Part shown: one piece after another, positions 6,951 through 15,759 of the stretch
Layout: each line of letters begins with the position of its first letter
Numbering within the stretch: the stretch's first letter is position 1
NCBI RefSeq assembly: GCF_945957265.1
Contig: NZ_CAMFKO010000034.1
Coordinates: forward strand, 1 to 46,595
Reading direction: 5' to 3'
From: an uncultured Dechloromonas sp.
Lineage (GTDB): Bacteria > Pseudomonadota > Gammaproteobacteria > Burkholderiales > Rhodocyclaceae
Length of the DNA stretch: 46,595 nt
Notes under the pieces: generated by a model
Databases searched by the model: none
Seen by the model: only the letters and a program-made list of their open reading frames with translations
Told to the model about the DNA's origin: nothing
Program-made: the position numbers and the translations under genes

Positions 6951-7540
6951 ATTCCCGGCATCGGCACGAAGCCGGGCAGCGCCTTGATGCGGGCGATCCA
7001 TTGCCGGATATGGGGGAAGTCGGCCAGCGACACGCCGCCTTCCGGCGCCAGCGCAACGTAGGGGAAGACCGCGCAATCGGCGATGGTCGGGCGGCCCAGC
7101 GCCAGCCAGTCGTGGCGCGCCAGGTGGGCGTCGAGCAGCGGCAGGATGCGGGCGGCGCGACGCAGGGTGTCGGCCTTGTCCAGCTGGTAGCCGAACTTGT
7201 CCACCAGGCGGGCCGCGCCGGGGCCATTCTGGATTTCATTGGCCGATGTGGACAGCCATTGCATGACCGTTGCCATGCCGGTCGCGTCGCCGGGCAGCCA
7301 GCTCTCGCCGGCATAGCGCCGGGCCAGGTAGACGAGGATGGCCTGGGAGTCGCGCAGCACCACGTCGCCGTCTTCGAGGATGGGGATTTCGCCCCACGGG
7401 TTGAGGTCGATCAGCGGCGGGCGCTTGTGTTCGCCGGCCAGGAAATCGACCGCCACGATGTCCAGCGGAATGCCGGCCAGCGCGGCCAGCAGACGGACCT
7501 TGTAACAGTTGCCGGACAGCGACAGGTCATGCAGTTTCAT
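6947..7540 (-). CDS. Glutathione S-transferase family protein
   Basis: A 197-residue protein with the two-domain GST fold. The N-terminal thioredoxin-like half (residues 1-75) starts KLHDLSLSGNCYKVRLLAALAGIPLD and includes the glutathione-binding NPWGEIPILEDGD and LRDSQAILVYLARRY segments. The helical half ends with PTIADCAVFPYVALAPEGG and HIRQWIARIKALPGF. Ser9 or Cys12 near the first helix is the likely thiol-activating residue. It would conjugate or reduce small electrophiles using glutathione; the substrate is unknown. AGGAG lies upstream of the ATG at 7540. GSTs are often found beside nif genes, but the reason is unclear. Confidence 0.93.
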   Translation of the reverse strand: MKLHDLSLSGNCYKVRLLAALAGIPLDIVAVDFLAGEHKRPPLIDLNPWGEIPILEDGDVVLRDSQAILVYLARRYAGESWLPGDATGMATVMQWLSTSANEIQNGPGAARLVDKFGYQLDKADTLRRAARILPLLDAHLARHDWLALGRPTIADCAVFPYVALAPEGGVSLADFPHIRQWIARIKALPGFVPMPGI

Positions 7541-7568
7541 GGGGTTCTCCTTTGCTTGGGTGGGATTT

Positions 7569-8120
7569 TCAGGGCATCAGGCCGCGTTCGGCCAGTTCGT
7601 TCACGGTGTAGCGGGGGGTAATGTGCTGGGAGCAGTTCCAGTCGAAGGCGGCGACGCGGATGCGCATGATCCGCTCGGCGACCGGATCGCCGGAGGCGGT
7701 GACGGCCTGCAGCAAGGCCGGGTCGGCGGCCGCCGCCGGGCACACCTCGATGTTGCCGAGGATCTTCAGGCGCCGGCGGTTGGGGTAATCGACCAGGATC
7801 AGCGCCGCCTTCGGATTGTCCGCCAGGTTGCCGACGCTGACGAATTGCCGGTTGCCGCCATAGTCGGCGAAGGCGAGCAGCGATGGCGCGAGCACCTTGA
7901 GGAAGCCGCCCGGCCCGCCGCGATGCTGGACGTGCGGCCAGCCCGTCGAACTGACGGTGGCCAGGTAGAAGCTGTTGCGGGCGGCGATGAAGGCGCGCTC
8001 GCCATCCCCCAGCTCCGGCGTTGCGCCTGCCGCCGTCGGCGGCATTTCATTGCCGTTGTAGCGGCGCTGCTCGGCGCGCACGCCGGGCGTATAGGCAAGG
8101 TGGGCAAAATGGCGGGACAT
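7569..8120 (-). CDS. FMN-binding pyridoxamine 5'-phosphate oxidase-like protein
   Basis: A 183-residue PNPOx-like split-barrel protein. It starts MSRHFAHLAYTPGVRAEQ and has the FMN-binding pattern FIAARNSFYLATVSSTGWPHVQHRGGP, then FADYGGNRQFVSVGNLADNPKAALILVDY and RRRLKILGNIEV. It ends YTVNELAERGLMP. Proteins of this group use FMN or F420 for redox chemistry on small molecules, and the substrate cannot be read from sequence. The start at 8120 is chosen because it gives a compact family-like N-terminus; an in-frame ATG farther upstream would add 18 residues. The gene is divergent from a LysR regulator, its probable controller. Confidence 0.9.
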   Translation of the reverse strand: MSRHFAHLAYTPGVRAEQRRYNGNEMPPTAAGATPELGDGERAFIAARNSFYLATVSSTGWPHVQHRGGPGGFLKVLAPSLLAFADYGGNRQFVSVGNLADNPKAALILVDYPNRRRLKILGNIEVCPAAAADPALLQAVTASGDPVAERIMRIRVAAFDWNCSQHITPRYTVNELAERGLMP

Positions 8121-8237
8121 GATGGGTTCGTCTTTCTGATGGCTCGCGGTGATGAAGCCATGTTGATCCATTCGTGAAGGGCAATAAATAGATCGCATCG
8201 CATTTGATTGCTGCGAAAACCGGTTTAATATCGGGAG

Positions 8238-9134
8238 ATGGACAAATTCAAGGCCATGAGCACCTTTGTGCATATCGTCGAAGCCGGCAGCCTGACCGGC
8301 GCGGCGGAGCGGCTCGGCGTCTCGCTGACCGCCGTGGTGCGCACGCTGGCCGCGCTGGAGCAGGGAATCGGCGTGCGCCTGCTCAACCGCACCACCCGGC
8401 GCATCGCGCTGACCGACGAGGGGCGGGAATATTTCGAACGCTGCCGCCGCCTGCTGGCCGATCTCGAAGAGGCCGAGAATGCGCTGAGCGACCGCCAGCT
8501 GACGCCGAGCGGCCGGCTCGCCATCACCGCCCCGGTGATGTTCGGTCGCCTGCACGTGGCGCCGGTGGTCACCGATTTCCTCGTCGCCTATCCGGAAATG
8601 CGGGCCCGGCTGCTGTTGCTCGACCGGGTCATCGACTTGCTGGAGGAGGGCGTCGACCTGGCGATACGCATCGGCCCGCTGCCCGACTCGTCGCTGGTTG
8701 CCATTCCGCTGGGCGCGACCGGCCGCGTCATCTGCGCCAGTCCGGACTACCTGGCCCGCCACGGCACGCCCCGGCATCCGGCCGACCTGGCCGGACATCG
8801 CTGCATCCGCTTTACCGGCCTGGGCAGCGGCAGCGACTGGGTGTTCGCCCGGGGCGGCGAAACGCAAAGGGTCGCCGTCGCCGACAGCTTTGCCGCCAAC
8901 CAGGTCGATGTCGCCCTCGATGCCTGCCGCAAGGGGCTGGGCTGCGGCCGTTTCCTCGCCTATCAGGTGCGTGAGCTGGAGGCCGGCGGCCAGCTGGTGC
9001 GCATCCTGCGCGACTGGGAGCCGGAGGCGCTGTCGGTCAGCCTCGCTTACCCGCACAGCCGGCTGCTCTCGCCGCGCATCCGCGCCTTTGTCGATTGGGC
9101 GACACCCCGCCTGCGCGAGCGCCTGGCGGGATAG
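8238..9134 (+). CDS. LysR-family transcriptional regulator
   Basis: A 298-residue LysR regulator. Residues 1-60 hold the winged helix (MDKFKAMSTFVHIVEAGSLT, then AAERLGVSLTAVVRTLAALEQ and a TTRRIALTDEG wing). Residues 90-290 form the effector-binding periplasmic-protein-like domain. It begins 117 bases from the divergently transcribed PNPOx-like gene, the classic arrangement in which the regulator controls its neighbour and itself. The AT-rich intergenic stretch would carry the operator, but I cannot identify a certain T-N11-A site. It ends 58 bases before the NifA site of the iscA-nifU-nifS operon, with no sign that it takes part in nif control. Confidence 0.94.
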   Translation: MDKFKAMSTFVHIVEAGSLTGAAERLGVSLTAVVRTLAALEQGIGVRLLNRTTRRIALTDEGREYFERCRRLLADLEEAENALSDRQLTPSGRLAITAPVMFGRLHVAPVVTDFLVAYPEMRARLLLLDRVIDLLEEGVDLAIRIGPLPDSSLVAIPLGATGRVICASPDYLARHGTPRHPADLAGHRCIRFTGLGSGSDWVFARGGETQRVAVADSFAANQVDVALDACRKGLGCGRFLAYQVRELEAGGQLVRILRDWEPEALSVSLAYPHSRLLSPRIRAFVDWATPRLRERLAG

Positions 9135-9192
9135 ACGGCCTCCGTCGGCGGCATCCCGCGGGAAGCCGACAAAACCCCGCCGTCACCGCCTT

Positions 9193-9208
9193 TGTCGCAA
9201 ACACGACA
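9193..9208 (+). promoter_or_regulatory. NifA upstream activator sequence (nif iscA-U-S)
   Basis: TGTCGCAAACACGACA fits TGT-N10-ACA exactly and is a near-perfect palindrome. It lies 57 bases before the -24 element, 14 more than at nifE and nifN. Confidence 0.86.
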
Positions 9209-9265
9209 AAGCGATGTTGTGTGGCAAGTTATTGAAAAATCGGTGTTTATGGTGACCCGGTGGCG

Positions 9266-9281
9266 TGGCATGCCCTTTGCG
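9266..9281 (+). promoter_or_regulatory. Sigma54 -24/-12 promoter of nif iscA-nifU-nifS
   Basis: TGGCAT, five bases, then TTGCG matches the RpoN pattern. Transcription would start near 9292, about 20 bases upstream of the iscA ATG. It marks a third NifA-dependent operon in the window. Confidence 0.85.
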
Positions 9282-9312
9282 AGAAGAGGGCATCAACCCC
9301 TGGAGAACCGAC

Positions 9313-9636
9313 ATGATCAACCTCACCCCCGCTGCCGTGAAAGCCGTCCAGCGCTTCATCCGCGGTTCCGAAACGCCGGTTGCCGGCCTGCGCCTGATGA
9401 TCTCCGGCGGCGGCTGCTCCGGTCTGCAGTACGGCATGAAGCTGGAGGCCGAGAAGGCCGAGGACGACTGGGAACTGGAAGTCGAAGGCGTCAAGCTGCT
9501 GGTCGATCCGATGACCTTCCCGATGATCGACAACGTCACCGTCGATTTCGTCGACACGCTGACCCATACCGGCTTCAAGTTCGACAACCCCAACGCCAGC
9601 TCGCAGTGTTCCTGCGGCTCGTCGTTCTCGGTCTGA
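9313..9636 (+). CDS. Nif-type IscA iron-sulfur assembly protein
   Basis: A 107-residue A-type Fe-S carrier (HesB/IscA family). The three conserved cysteines are present: one in GGGCSGLQYGM and two in the C-terminal SSQCSCGSSFSV (C-x-C). A-type proteins receive clusters from a scaffold such as NifU and pass them to target apoproteins. GGAG lies about seven bases before the ATG. It is the first gene of an operon with nifU and nifS under a NifA/sigma54 promoter, so it is the nif-dedicated copy rather than the housekeeping IscA. Confidence 0.95.
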   Translation: MINLTPAAVKAVQRFIRGSETPVAGLRLMISGGGCSGLQYGMKLEAEKAEDDWELEVEGVKLLVDPMTFPMIDNVTVDFVDTLTHTGFKFDNPNASSQCSCGSSFSV

Positions 9637-9648
9637 GGAGCACCAGCC

Positions 9649-10545
9649 ATGTGGGAATATTCTGACAAGGTCCGCGAGCACTTCTTCAACCCGCGCAACT
9701 CCGGGCCGCTCGAAGACGCCAACGGCATCGGCGACGTCGGTTCGATCCAGTGCGGCGACGCGCTGCGCCTGATGCTCAAGGTCGATCCGGATACCGAGAT
9801 CATCGAGGACGCGCATTTCCAGACCTTCGGCTGCGGTTCGGCCATCGCCTCGTCGTCGGCGCTGACCGAGATCATCAAGGGCATGACGCTGGACCAGGCG
9901 CTGGAAGTCTCCAACCAGAACATCGCCGACTACCTCGATGGCCTGCCGCCGGAAAAGATGCACTGCTCGGTGATGGGCCGCGAAGCGCTGCAGGCCGCCA
10001 TCGCCAACTACCGCGGCGAGGAATGGTCGGACGACCATGAAGAGGGCGCGCTGATCTGCAAGTGCTTCGCCATCGACGCGGTGATGATCGAGGACGTGGT
10101 CAAGGCCAACAACCTCAACACCGTCGAGGAAGTGACTTTCTACACCAAGGCCGGCGGCGGTTGCGCGGCCTGTCACGAGGGCATCGAGGAAATCCTCGCC
10201 CAGGTCAAGGCCGAACGCGCCGGCCCCGGCGAAGTCTCGCCGCCGCCCGCCTGCCCGGCGACGCCGGAAGCGCCGAAGCCGCCGAGCGCCAAGCTGACGC
10301 TGGTGCAGAAGATCAAGAAGATCGAGGAAGTGCTGGAGTCGGTTCGCCCGATGCTGCAGCGCGACCACGGCGACGTCGAACTGGCCGACGTGCAGGGCAA
10401 GAAGATCTACGTGCATCTGAAAGGCGCCTGCTCCGGCTGCATGATGGAAGCGGCCACCCTGGGCGGCATCCAGCAGAAGATGATCGAGACGCTGGGCGAG
10501 CTGGTGCAGGTCCTGCCGTCGTCGCACATGCCCGTAGAGGCCTGA
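9649..10545 (+). CDS. nifU: Iron-sulfur cluster scaffold NifU
   Basis: A 298-residue, three-domain NifU. The N-terminal IscU-like domain (1-125) carries three assembly cysteines in [19 protein letters not shown] and [12 protein letters not shown] central permanent [2Fe-2S] domain has CKCF and, about 30 residues later, [10 protein letters not shown]. After a proline- and alanine-rich linker, the C-terminal Nfu domain carries [16 protein letters not shown] with CxxC. It builds [4Fe-4S] clusters from sulfide supplied by NifS and delivers them to NifH and cofactor assembly proteins. GAGGAG precedes the ATG, 12 bases after the iscA stop. Confidence 0.98.
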   Translation: MWEYSDKVREHFFNPRNSGPLEDANGIGDVGSIQCGDALRLMLKVDPDTEIIEDAHFQTFGCGSAIASSSALTEIIKGMTLDQALEVSNQNIADYLDGLPPEKMHCSVMGREALQAAIANYRGEEWSDDHEEGALICKCFAIDAVMIEDVVKANNLNTVEEVTFYTKAGGGCAACHEGIEEILAQVKAERAGPGEVSPPPACPATPEAPKPPSAKLTLVQKIKKIEEVLESVRPMLQRDHGDVELADVQGKKIYVHLKGACSGCMMEAATLGGIQQKMIETLGELVQVLPSSHMPVEA

Positions 10546-10588
10546 GTCGAACCCACCCCGTCACAACAGAGAACCCGAGGACCGCGCC

Positions 10589-11803
10589 ATGGAACCGAAA
10601 CCGATCTACCTGGACAACAACGCCACGACGCGGGTCGATCCTGCCGTGGTCGAAAGCATGCTCCCGTTCTTCACCGAGCATTTCGGCAACGCCTCGTCGA
10701 TCCACGCCTTCGGCAGCGAGGTCGGCAAGGCGCTGAAGAAGGCGCGCAGCCAGGTGCAGGCGCTGCTCGGCGCCGAGCACGATTCGGAAATCATCTTCAC
10801 CTCCTGCGGCACCGAGTCCGACTCGACGGCCATCCTGTCGGCGCTCAAGGCGCAGCCGGAGCGCAACACGCTGATCACCACCAACGTCGAGCATCCGGCC
10901 GTCCTGACCCTGTGCGAATGGCTGGAGAAGGAGGGCTACATCGTCCACAAGCTCAAGGTGGACAAGAAGGGCCGCCTCGACATGGACGAGTACAAGTCCC
11001 TGTTGAACGACCGCGTCGCCATCGTCTCGGTAATGTGGGCCAACAACGAGACCGGCACCATCTTCCCGGTGGTCGAGATGGCCGAGCTGGCTTCGGCCAA
11101 GGGCATCATGTTCCACACCGACGCCGTGCAGGCGGTCGGCAAGATTCCCATCGACCTGAAGAACACCAGGATCGACATGCTGTCGCTGTCCGGCCACAAG
11201 CTGCACGCGCCCAAGGGCATCGGCGTGCTCTACCTGCGCCGCGGCTGCCGCTTCCGGCCGTTGCTGCGCGGCGGCCACCAGGAGCGCGGGCGGCGGGCCG
11301 GCACCGAGAACGCGGCGTCCATCGTCGGTCTCGGCAAGGCCTGCGAGCTGGCCCTGCGACACATGGAGGCCGAGAACAGCACGGTCAAGCGCCTGCGCGA
11401 CAAGCTGGAGCAGGGCATCCTGAGCCAGATCAGCCATTGTTTCGCCACCGGCGATACCAGCAACCGCCTGCCCAACACCAGCAACATCGCCTTCGAATAC
11501 ATCGAGGGCGAGGCCATCCTGCTGCTGTTGAACAAGCTCGGCATCGCCGCCAGTTCCGGCTCGGCCTGCACCTCCGGCTCGCTCGAACCGTCGCACGTCA
11601 TGCGCGCCATGGGCATTCCCTACACCGCCGCCCACGGCACCATCCGCTTCTCGCTATCGGTCTACAACACCGAGGCCGAAATCGACCGCGTCATCGCCGC
11701 CGTGCCGTCGATCATCGCCCAATTGCGCAAGCTGTCGCCCTACTGGGGCGACAAAGGCCCTGCGGCCAACCCGCAGGAAAGCTTCGCCCCCACCTACGCC
11801 TGA
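10589..11803 (+). CDS. nifS: Cysteine desulfurase NifS
   Basis: A 404-residue PLP enzyme that converts cysteine to alanine and a protein persulfide for cluster assembly on NifU. The N-terminus IYLDNNATTRVDPAVVE is characteristic. The PLP-binding lysine lies in SLSGHKLHAPKGIGVLY, and the catalytic cysteine in the mobile loop SSGSACTSGSLEPSHVM. A GAGG ribosome site precedes the ATG. It closes the iscA-nifU-nifS operon and is followed by a strong rho-independent terminator about 30 bases after the stop. Confidence 0.98.
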   Translation: MEPKPIYLDNNATTRVDPAVVESMLPFFTEHFGNASSIHAFGSEVGKALKKARSQVQALLGAEHDSEIIFTSCGTESDSTAILSALKAQPERNTLITTNVEHPAVLTLCEWLEKEGYIVHKLKVDKKGRLDMDEYKSLLNDRVAIVSVMWANNETGTIFPVVEMAELASAKGIMFHTDAVQAVGKIPIDLKNTRIDMLSLSGHKLHAPKGIGVLYLRRGCRFRPLLRGGHQERGRRAGTENAASIVGLGKACELALRHMEAENSTVKRLRDKLEQGILSQISHCFATGDTSNRLPNTSNIAFEYIEGEAILLLLNKLGIAASSGSACTSGSLEPSHVMRAMGIPYTAAHGTIRFSLSVYNTEAEIDRVIAAVPSIIAQLRKLSPYWGDKGPAANPQESFAPTYA

Positions 11804-11836
11804 CGGCTACCGTCTCTCTCTGCAGCAACTCGGTTC

Positions 11837-11868
11837 GGCCCCGGAAGCGATTCCGGGGCCATTTTTTT
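11837..11868 (+). terminator. Rho-independent terminator after nifS
   Basis: A perfect 10-bp stem GGCCCCGGAA/TTCCGGGGCC with GCGA loop is followed by seven T residues. Confidence 0.92.
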
Positions 11869-11989
11869 GCGCGGGGCGCATTCTCATGATTTTCTGTAGG
11901 CTGGCGGGGCGATCGTTTGGAGGCGCCCGGCCGGCGTGGTTGGAATAATCACTGCCGGAGGCCGCCGGCCAAAAAATACAGGAGACAAC

Positions 11990-14149
11990 ATGAACACCCA
12001 TTTTCCCGCACGGATTGCCCGGCCCAGCCGGATGGTCGCCCTGCTGGCCGCCACCTTTCCCGGGCTGGCCATGGCCGACGCGACGGTGAGCCTCGACGCG
12101 GTCGTCGTCACCGGCAGCCGCGTCGAGCACAACAGCTTCGACCTGCCGGCGGCCATCGACGTGGTCGATGCGGCGCGCATCGGCGCCGACCAGGCCCGCG
12201 TCAATGCCTCCGAAGCGCTGGCCTCGGTGCCCGGCATCACCGTGCAGAACCGCCAGAACTACGCGCAGGACCTGCAGATTTCGTCGCGCGGCTTCGGCGC
12301 CCGTTCGGCTTTCGGCGTGCGCGGCATCCGCCTGGTGTCCGACGGCATCCCGGCCTCGATGCCGGACGGCCAGGGGCAGGCCGCCACCTTCAACCTCGAC
12401 CGCGCCGAGCGCATCGAGGTCATGCGCGGCCCGATGTCGGCCGTCTACGGCAACCACGCCGGCGGGGTGATCCAGATGTTCACGCCGGACGGCAAGGGCG
12501 CGCCGAGCATCGAGGGCAGTTTCGCGGCGGGCAGCTATGGCACCTGGAAGACCAATCTGAGCGCCCAGGGCGAGGTCGGCGGTCTCGGCTACGTGATTGA
12601 CGCCTCGCGCTTCGCCACCGACGGCTATCGCGACCACAGCGCAGCCGAGCGCGACCAGACCCTGGTCAAGCTGACCTACCGGCCGAGCCAGGACGGCAAG
12701 CTGACCTTCATCGTCAACACCTTCCGCCAGGATGCCCAGGACCCGCAGGGCCTGCAGTGGTCGGAATTCAAGGCCAATCCGCGCGGCCTGGCGTGGGATG
12801 CGACGCGCAACAACTACCCGGCGCTGGCCTACGACACGCGCAAGAGCATCGACCACACGCAAGGCGGCCTGACCTACGAACACCGCTTCGGCGACCACAG
12901 CGTGCAGGTCTCCACCTACGCCGGCCAGCGCTCGACGACGCAGTACCAGTCCATCCCGGTGGGCACCCAGACCTCGTCGGCCCGGCAGTCCGGCGGGGTG
13001 ATCGACTTCGACCGCGAGTTCGCCGGCTTGTCCGGCCGGTGGACCGGGCGTTTCGGCTTGGCCGGCGGCCGCCTGACGACGACGCTCGGCTTCGACTACG
13101 AGCAGGCGACCGACGACCGGCAGGGCTACGAGAATTTCGTCGGCAGCGGCTCGCCCGCCAACTGCATCGCCAACGTCTGCGGCGTCGCCGGCCGCTTGCG
13201 CCGCAACGAGGAAGACCGCGTCGCGACTTTCGACCAGTACGCCCAGGCCGAGTGGCAGGGCGAGCGCTGGGTGTTCAGCGGCGGCCTACGCCACAGCCGC
13301 ATCGCCTTCCGGGTCGACGACCGCTATCGCAGCGGCGTCAATGGCGACGACAGCGGCCGCGTCAGCTACGACAAGACCACGCCGACCGTCGCGGCGATGT
13401 ACCGGGTCACCGATACGCTCAACGTCTACGCCAGCGCGGCGCGCGGTTTCGAGGCACCGACCTTCAACGAGATGTTCTATTCCAGCGGCGGCGGCTCCTT
13501 CAATTTCGCGCTCAAGCCGGCGACCAGCACGCATTACGAGGTCGGCGCCAAGGCCATGCTCGGCGCCAGCAGCCGCCTCGACGTGGCGCTGTTCGACATC
13601 AGGACGCAGGATGAGCTGGTCGTGCTGTCCAGCACCGGCGGCCGAACCGCCTACCAGAACGCCGGCAAGACCGAGCGGCAGGGCGTCGAGGTGGCGCTCG
13701 ACAGCCGCTGGAGCGAGCAGCTGAGCAGCCGTCTGGCCTACACCTTCCTCGATGCGCACTATGCCGAGAATTTCTCCACTTCCACCGGCGTCGTCTCGGC
13801 CGGCAGCCGGCTGCCCGGCATCGCCGCCCACAACCTGTTCGGCGAACTGGTCTGGCGGCACAAGCCGAGCGGCTTCCACGCCGCCGTCGAAGGCATCGTC
13901 CGCGACAAGGTATACGTCGAGGACAGCAACCTGCGCCAGGCGGCGCCCGGCTACGCCATCGCCAACCTGCGCATCGGCATCGACCGCCAATACGGGCCTT
14001 TGAGCCTGCGCAGCTTCGTCCGCCTCGACAACGTTTTCGATCGCCAGTACGTCGGTTCGGTCATCGTCGGCGACAGCAACAACCGTTTCTACGAGTCGGC
14101 GCCGGGCCGCAACTGGCTGGCCGGCGTCAGCGCCCGATACGCCTTCTGA
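11990..14149 (+). CDS. TonB-dependent outer-membrane receptor
   Basis: A 719-residue receptor. Residues 1-30 form a signal peptide (basic start, hydrophobic core, cleavage near LAMADA). A TonB-box-like segment LDAVVVTGSR follows, then a plug domain (about 45-165) with SSRGFGARSAFGVRGIRL and RIEVMRGPMSAVYGNHAGGVIQ. The rest is a beta barrel ending in a terminal aromatic (SARYAF). The style resembles FecA/iron-complex receptors, but the substrate cannot be assigned. AGGAG precedes the ATG at 11990. A partly Fur-like stretch (CATTCTCATGATTTT) lies about 110 bases upstream but is weak. Terminators flank the gene on both sides, so it is probably monocistronic. Confidence 0.93.
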   Translation: MNTHFPARIARPSRMVALLAATFPGLAMADATVSLDAVVVTGSRVEHNSFDLPAAIDVVDAARIGADQARVNASEALASVPGITVQNRQNYAQDLQISSRGFGARSAFGVRGIRLVSDGIPASMPDGQGQAATFNLDRAERIEVMRGPMSAVYGNHAGGVIQMFTPDGKGAPSIEGSFAAGSYGTWKTNLSAQGEVGGLGYVIDASRFATDGYRDHSAAERDQTLVKLTYRPSQDGKLTFIVNTFRQDAQDPQGLQWSEFKANPRGLAWDATRNNYPALAYDTRKSIDHTQGGLTYEHRFGDHSVQVSTYAGQRSTTQYQSIPVGTQTSSARQSGGVIDFDREFAGLSGRWTGRFGLAGGRLTTTLGFDYEQATDDRQGYENFVGSGSPANCIANVCGVAGRLRRNEEDRVATFDQYAQAEWQGERWVFSGGLRHSRIAFRVDDRYRSGVNGDDSGRVSYDKTTPTVAAMYRVTDTLNVYASAARGFEAPTFNEMFYSSGGGSFNFALKPATSTHYEVGAKAMLGASSRLDVALFDIRTQDELVVLSSTGGRTAYQNAGKTERQGVEVALDSRWSEQLSSRLAYTFLDAHYAENFSTSTGVVSAGSRLPGIAAHNLFGELVWRHKPSGFHAAVEGIVRDKVYVEDSNLRQAAPGYAIANLRIGIDRQYGPLSLRSFVRLDNVFDRQYVGSVIVGDSNNRFYESAPGRNWLAGVSARYAF

Positions 14150-14169
14150 GAGCTTTCCTTTCCCAGCTT

Positions 14170-14196
14170 GCCCGGCCGCGTGCCGGGCTTTTTTTT
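14170..14196 (+). terminator. Rho-independent terminator after TonB receptor
   Basis: Stem GCCCGGC/GCCGGGC with a 5-base loop is followed by eight T residues. Confidence 0.9.
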
Positions 14197-14356
14197 GCCT
14201 GTTTCCGTTGTTGCGTTTTGAGTCAGCGGCGGAGCAGGTGTCCAGAAAATGAGCGCCGGTGAAGCAGTTCGCGTCCCGCTCGGCGGCCGCGAACATCGGC
14301 GAAAATCCTTGATACGGCAGGGGTTTCGGCGTTTTTCGGGTGATTCGTGCAAGGCC

Positions 14357-14372
14357 TGGCACAGGCTTCGCA
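14357..14372 (+). promoter_or_regulatory. Candidate sigma54 promoter of the porin gene
   Basis: TGGCAC-AGGCT-TCGCA matches the -24/-12 pattern with the same single change (TCGC) as the nifE promoter. It lies about 104 bases before the porin ATG. No TGT-N10-ACA site is visible upstream, so if real it may respond to an activator other than NifA. Confidence 0.45.
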
Positions 14373-14475
14373 AACAGATAGGCTCCATGCCATCGGATCG
14401 GATGGCAGCGGGGGAAACAGCCCGGAGCGCGACTTCGGGCGGCACACATCAACGAAAAACACCTGGAGACTTTTC

Positions 14476-15723
14476 ATGAAGAAAATCCCGTCCGTTCGTC
14501 CCTTGGTTCTCGCATTGCTCGCCTGCGGCAGCACCGGCAGCCAGGCCGTCAGCTTCACCCAGAATGATGTCACGCTCGACATCAACGGCACCATCAACGG
14601 TTTCTACGTCGTCCGCGACGCCAAGACCACCGACCGCATCACCGGGCAATCGACCACGACGACCAACAGCGAGCTGACCAACGGCCTGCTGCCGGGCTGG
14701 ATCAACTTCGTCGCCACCACCCAGGCCAAGGGCCAGGACATCAAGGCGCACATCAGCTTCGCGCCGGGCATCAACAACAACTCCCAGACCGTCGGCCTGC
14801 CCATCGGCAATAACGCCAACGGCGCCGGCACGACCAATCCGTACAGCCAGATCGACACCCGCAACGTGTATTTCCAGTTCGGCAACAGCAGCTGGGGTAC
14901 CCTGAAGTTCGGCCGCGATATCGGCCTGTTCGGCCAGAACATCATCCTCTCCGACATGACCTTGCTCGGCGTCGGCGGTACCAGCAATGCCGGCATCCCG
15001 TACAACACCACCTTCGGCATGATCGGCCACGGCTACATGTACACCGGCTTCCAGCCGCAGATCACCTACTCGACCCCGAACATGGGCGGCCTGCAGGCTT
15101 CCGCCGGCATCTTCCAGCCGAGCAGGTTCGCCGGCGACGAAACCAAGACCCCGGGCTTCCAGGCCAAGGTTGACTACGACTGGAAGGGCGCCATGCCGGG
15201 CAAGGTGTGGGGCGGCCTGGTGACGCAATCGACCAGCTGCTCGGTCAATCCGTGCACCACCAAGTCGTTCACCGGCACCGGTTACGAAGTCGGCGCCAAG
15301 GCCGGCATCGGCAATTTCGAAGCGGTCGCCTACGCCTTCAAGGGTACCGGCCTCGGCTTGTCCACCGTTGGCGCCCAGTTCTTCGGCGGCAGCGACGGCA
15401 ACGGCAACAAGACCGATTCGACCGGCTACTTCCTGCAGGGCACCTACAAGTTCGGCGACACCAAGTTCGGCATCAACTACGGCCAGAACAAGGACAAGGA
15501 CGGCTACACGCTGACCAGCAGCCGCACCATCAACAGCGTGCTGCGCGCCACGCCGGACAACCAGATCAAGAACCGCGCCGTGACCGTCGGCGTCTATCAC
15601 TCGCTGAACAAATACATCACCCTGGTTGGCGAATTCAACGACGAGCGCATCACCAACGTGCTCGACACCAACTACGACAACAAGAACCGTACGTTCTCGG
15701 TGGGCGGCCTGATCTTCTTCTGA
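14476..15723 (+). CDS. Outer-membrane porin-like protein
   Basis: A 415-residue protein with a clear signal peptide (MKKIPSVRPLVLALLACGSTGSQA, cleavage near QAVS). It then shows repeated amphipathic strands typical of betaproteobacterial trimeric porins, including YFQFGNSSWGTLKFGRDIGLFGQ, ITYSTPNMGGLQASAG and a terminal VGGLIFF with the C-terminal phenylalanine recognised by BAM. It would allow diffusion of small solutes across the outer membrane; specificity is unknown. CTGGAG precedes the ATG by about 11 bases. A sigma54-like element lies upstream and a terminator hairpin lies about 60 bases after the stop, inside the next gene. Confidence 0.88.
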   Translation: MKKIPSVRPLVLALLACGSTGSQAVSFTQNDVTLDINGTINGFYVVRDAKTTDRITGQSTTTTNSELTNGLLPGWINFVATTQAKGQDIKAHISFAPGINNNSQTVGLPIGNNANGAGTTNPYSQIDTRNVYFQFGNSSWGTLKFGRDIGLFGQNIILSDMTLLGVGGTSNAGIPYNTTFGMIGHGYMYTGFQPQITYSTPNMGGLQASAGIFQPSRFAGDETKTPGFQAKVDYDWKGAMPGKVWGGLVTQSTSCSVNPCTTKSFTGTGYEVGAKAGIGNFEAVAYAFKGTGLGLSTVGAQFFGGSDGNGNKTDSTGYFLQGTYKFGDTKFGINYGQNKDKDGYTLTSSRTINSVLRATPDNQIKNRAVTVGVYHSLNKYITLVGEFNDERITNVLDTNYDNKNRTFSVGGLIFF

Positions 15724-15759
15724 TCGTCGCCCCGGCAGTCAAAAAACTTCTTGCGTCAG

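Noticed and set aside
11870..11989. Cobalamin or TPP riboswitch before the first TonB receptor
   Set aside because: The leader is only about 120 bases and lacks the conserved B12 box or THI elements.
14160..14356. NifA site upstream of the porin's sigma54-like element
   Set aside because: I searched for TGT-N10-ACA and found none; candidates such as TGTTTCCGTTGTTGCG lack the second half.
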